The translations under genes were made by a program, and so were the position numbers. The notes under the pieces are model-generated. The model saw only the letters and a program-made list of their open reading frames with translations, was not told the DNA's origin and searched no databases. Shown one piece after another: positions 5,242 through 7,144 of a stretch of DNA of 7,144 bases. Numbering within the stretch: position 1 is the stretch's first letter; the number at the start of each line of letters is the position of its first letter. Source of the stretch: Actinomycetota bacterium (lineage in GTDB: Bacteria > Actinomycetota > Acidimicrobiia > Acidimicrobiales > Ilumatobacteraceae); assembly GCA_009704425.1 (NCBI GenBank), contig WLEG01000090.1:1-7144 (forward strand), in the 5' to 3' direction.

Positions 5242-6414
5242 ATGCCCGACGACACGAACACCGACACGAAGAACGTCGACACCGACTACTTCGACATCAC
5301 CGAGTTGGTCGAGCGCGCCAACGCCCGCGCGCGCACGCTCAACATCGGTGATCTGTCGGTGCGCGCCGTGCGCTTCTACATTCAGCGCGGCTTGTTCACC
5401 AAGGGCCTGATGGTCAACCAGTTGCCCGACGTCCGCCAGCGTTCTCTCACGCACAAGGGGAACCAGCGCTTTTTCACCGACGACGACGTGGCCACCCTGG
5501 TCAACATCAAGGGTCAACTGGACGCCGGCAAGACCGTGGCCGATCTGGGTGGTCGTGAGATCCGCGAGAGTTCGCGTCCGTCACACGACGACGATCTGTC
5601 GGTGCGCAAGTTGTTGTTCACCGAACTGAACTCCTCGATGATCTCCGACGAGATCGTCCTGTCGTCGATCGACTCCTCGATCAGCACGCCCCGGGTCGAG
5701 AAGTCATGGACCGTGACGTTGCGTTCCGACGTCACGTTGCACGGCACGGGTGCCGCGCCCTCCGAGGACGCCGTTCACGAACTCGTGCGCGTGGTGAACA
5801 GCTACTTCGCACCGTTGGCCGCCGCGGCCATGCCGGCCGACACCGGCAAACTGAAGATCGAGATCGAGCTGGCCGACATCGCCGCTCCCTTCAACGGAGG
5901 CATCGTCAACTCCTCCGACGCCGAGGTCACCGCCGGCGGCGGTGCGTCGGCGCGCATCTGGGAGGTGTGCGGTCACGACGAACTCGGTCGCGAACGCGAC
6001 AAGCTCGCCGCATCCGGTTTCCGGAGACTCGATCCCGGCACCGCGGTGTTCACCGGCGCCGGTCGTGGCACGGGCATCGGCTTCGAGGGCGTCATCCACG
6101 CCCACGGTCCCCGATGGATCAGCCCCTACGACAAGAGCGGCCACACCGTGTCGATGCACGGCGAGGACGAGATGTTGGCGCGCACCTGGCGGGCCGTCCT
6201 CGCGGTCGCCGACGAACGAGGCATCCCGAATCTGGTGACGCCGGCCATCTCGTCGGGCATCTTCGGATTCCCCAGCCCGCACGTGTTCGAGGTGGCGTTC
6301 CGCACGTTGCTCGACACCGCCACCGACGTGCAGGTGGTGCGCTTTCGCACCATCAGCCGACGGGCCTTCGATCAGATGATCGACGCCCTGCAACGCGTTC
6401 GCAGCACCGGGTAA
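5242..6414 (+). CDS. MerR-type DNA-binding domain fused to a macro domain
   Basis: 390-residue protein. Residues 36-98 form a MerR-like winged helix-turn-helix: 'LSVRAVRFYIQRGLF' matches the vRyYer.GLl core, and 'RFFTDDDVATLVNIKGQLDA' followed by 'GKTVADL' matches the wing and second helix pair. Residues 118-190 are a linker or small beta-rich unit. Residues 203-385 form a macro domain, a fold that binds ADP-ribose and related NAD products: 'KIEIELADIAAPF' (Asp212 at the adenine-binding place), 'GGIVNSSDAEVTAGGGASAR' (Asn223), 'GVIHAHGPRW' and the phosphate loop 'PAISSGIFGFP' (residues 334-344). Where hydrolases have Gly-Val-Asp-Gly this protein reads Gly-Ala-Ser-Ala, so binding rather than cleavage is likely. 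ATG 5242 is preferred; GTG 5212 would add ten residues and overlap the previous stop. It lies between two sigma-like genes. I infer a ligand-sensing transcription regulator. Confidence 0.8.
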   Translation: MPDDTNTDTKNVDTDYFDITELVERANARARTLNIGDLSVRAVRFYIQRGLFTKGLMVNQLPDVRQRSLTHKGNQRFFTDDDVATLVNIKGQLDAGKTVADLGGREIRESSRPSHDDDLSVRKLLFTELNSSMISDEIVLSSIDSSISTPRVEKSWTVTLRSDVTLHGTGAAPSEDAVHELVRVVNSYFAPLAAAAMPADTGKLKIEIELADIAAPFNGGIVNSSDAEVTAGGGASARIWEVCGHDELGRERDKLAASGFRRLDPGTAVFTGAGRGTGIGFEGVIHAHGPRWISPYDKSGHTVSMHGEDEMLARTWRAVLAVADERGIPNLVTPAISSGIFGFPSPHVFEVAFRTLLDTATDVQVVRFRTISRRAFDQMIDALQRVRSTG

Positions 6415-6441
6415 CCGGCACCACGCTCTCGCGCACGTTTT

Positions 6442-6456
6442 CGATCGTCACGATCG
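6442..6456 (+). promoter_or_regulatory. Palindromic candidate operator
   Basis: CGATCGT and ACGATCG are perfect inverted repeats around a single central C. The site is 28 bases past the MerR-macro stop and upstream of the second sigma-like gene. The dyad suits a dimeric regulator such as the MerR-type protein just encoded. Read as RNA it is a six-pair stem with a three-base loop followed by TTTC, so a weak terminator is the alternative. Confidence 0.45.
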
Positions 6457-6479
6457 TTTCTGCCGAGTCCACCAACCAC

Positions 6480-6497
6480 CGGCGTCGACCGACGCCG
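6480..6497 (+). promoter_or_regulatory. Leader hairpin upstream of the second sigma-like gene
   Basis: CGGCGTC (6480-6486) pairs with GACGCCG (6491-6497) around a GACC loop. It lies 84 bases before ATG 6582. No T-run follows. The DNA after it up to the binding site is C-rich and G-poor (31 C and 4 G in 6513-6566 by hand count), hence probably unstructured. Confidence 0.4.
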
Positions 6498-6569
6498 CAT
6501 CACGGAAAGGGCACTCCCGCCAACACCATCCCCAACCCCGACCACACCAATCAACCCGGCTTCCCCGCG

Positions 6570-6575
6570 AAAGGA
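6570..6575 (+). promoter_or_regulatory. Ribosome binding site of the second right-hand sigma-like gene
   Basis: AAAGGA lies six bases before ATG 6582 and fixes the start of the partial gene. The site is embedded in the same GAAAGGAC 8-mer as that of the first sigma-like gene. Confidence 0.65.
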
Positions 6576-6581
6576 CAACCA

Positions 6582-7144
6582 ATGACCACGGACCAGTACT
6601 TCGAGCTGATCATGAAGCTGCTCGACCGACGACTCGGCGGCATGATCCGGCGCGGCGAGGTGCGCGTGCAGGAGGCCGACGACATCGCCCAGTACTTCTG
6701 CGAGTGGTTGCTCAATCGCCCCAAGGTGATGGAGACCTACGGACCGAACGCCATCGTCAGCGTGGCCCTGAAGCAGCGCTTCGTCGAGTTCATCCGTCGC
6801 CAGGCTCGTCAGAATCCGACGATGCCGTACGACGGCTCGGCCATCGACAAGCGCATGTTCATGGAGTACCTGGACCAAGCCGGGTGGGGACCGTCCGGCT
6901 ACGCGCCGACGCACACGGTGGCCGCCAAGGAGTTCGAGGACGGGGATAACGATTCGTCCGAGGCGTTGTCGCTCATCGAGAAACTGGATTCCGGTGTCGA
7001 CGTGGCCCGCGACAACGAGCACCAGATGATGATGCAGGCCATGCTCACGGCGTTGAACCCCGTGCAACGGGAGGTGTTCATGTTGGTGAACGTGCAGGGC
7101 TACAGCGTCACCGACGCCGCCCGGAAGATGGGCATCCGTCGTGA
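6582..7144 (+). CDS. Sigma-70-like factor, copy B, partial (C-terminus off the right edge)
   Basis: The first 187 residues are visible; the frame is open to the end of the window. Region 2 covers residues 29-78 ('VQEADDIAQYFCEWLLNRPK', then 'ALKQRFVEFIRRQARQ'). The linker 83-148 is longer than in copy A and carries an acidic patch near 117-127 and 'SLIEKLDSG'. Region 4 begins at 154 ('MLTALNPVQREVFMLVNVQG', 'YSVTDAARKMGIRR') and is cut in the recognition helix. Residue by residue it parallels the protein from 4622 (QRE.F.LV, then Y.VT..A...G), so the two are diverged paralogues. It should select promoters for core RNA polymerase. A 167-base gap with its own dyad, hairpin and C-rich leader separates it from the MerR-macro gene, so it may have a separate promoter or be controlled within the transcript. 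How much of the C-terminus is missing cannot be seen. Confidence 0.8.
   Translation, partial: MTTDQYFELIMKLLDRRLGGMIRRGEVRVQEADDIAQYFCEWLLNRPKVMETYGPNAIVSVALKQRFVEFIRRQARQNPTMPYDGSAIDKRMFMEYLDQAGWGPSGYAPTHTVAAKEFEDGDNDSSEALSLIEKLDSGVDVARDNEHQMMMQAMLTALNPVQREVFMLVNVQGYSVTDAARKMGIRR

Noticed and set aside
5242..6414. DarTG-like toxin-antitoxin reading of the macro protein
   Set aside because: The macro domain is C-terminal to a MerR helix-turn-helix, lacks the hydrolase Asp, and no ADP-ribosyltransferase toxin gene is next to it.
4531..6483. Ten-base match AACCACCGGC in both sigma leaders (4531-4540 and 6474-6483)
   Set aside because: Its position relative to the hairpins differs (after one, before the other), and a match of this length is not surprising between two C/A-rich leaders.
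5704..7067. Minus-strand open frames at 5704-6393 and 6372-7067
   Set aside because: They are antisense to the macro domain and the second sigma-like gene; their sequences are shadow-like and Arg/Val/Gly/His-rich.

Overview
The window is GC-rich bacterial DNA with GC-biased third codon positions, apparently leaderless starts on two genes, and a small membrane protein of a type I associate with high-GC Actinobacteria. An actinobacterium, possibly of the Acidimicrobiia/Ilumatobacter kind, is my best guess. No rRNA, tRNA, transposase, integrase, CRISPR array or phage structural gene is visible.

Layout. The left part (1-3006) is a leftward unit read in the order: large coiled-coil protein of unknown function (3006-1423), ARPP-1-type protein (1333-458), and a small protein resembling sigma-70 region 2 that runs off the left edge (344-1). 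The middle (3017-4324) has two rightward genes that look less related to the theme: a four-helix membrane protein and an unrecognised 270-residue cysteine-containing protein with an acidic tail. A 297-base gap (4325-4621) holds an AT-rich island with consensus-like promoters and a leader hairpin. The right part (4622-7144) is a rightward unit: sigma-70-like factor, MerR-type HTH fused to a macro domain, and a second sigma-70-like factor cut by the right edge.

Central idea. Three sigma-70-like genes lie within about 7 kb, and both arms also carry a protein of the ADP-ribose/NAD world: ARPP-1 beside the left copy, and a macro domain between the two right copies. The macro domain is fused to a DNA-binding domain and appears to have lost the acidic residue used by macro-domain hydrolases. 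This suggests an ADP-ribose-type ligand sensor that controls dedicated sigma factors. The sequence supports the gene content and the domain fusion. The ligand, the regulation and the link between the two arms are inference.

Regulatory DNA. A stem-loop lies 40-110 bases upstream of each of the three sigma-like genes. A near-perfect dyad (6442-6456) precedes the last one. Two leftward genes share a CCCGGGTCGA element just upstream of the Shine-Dalgarno.
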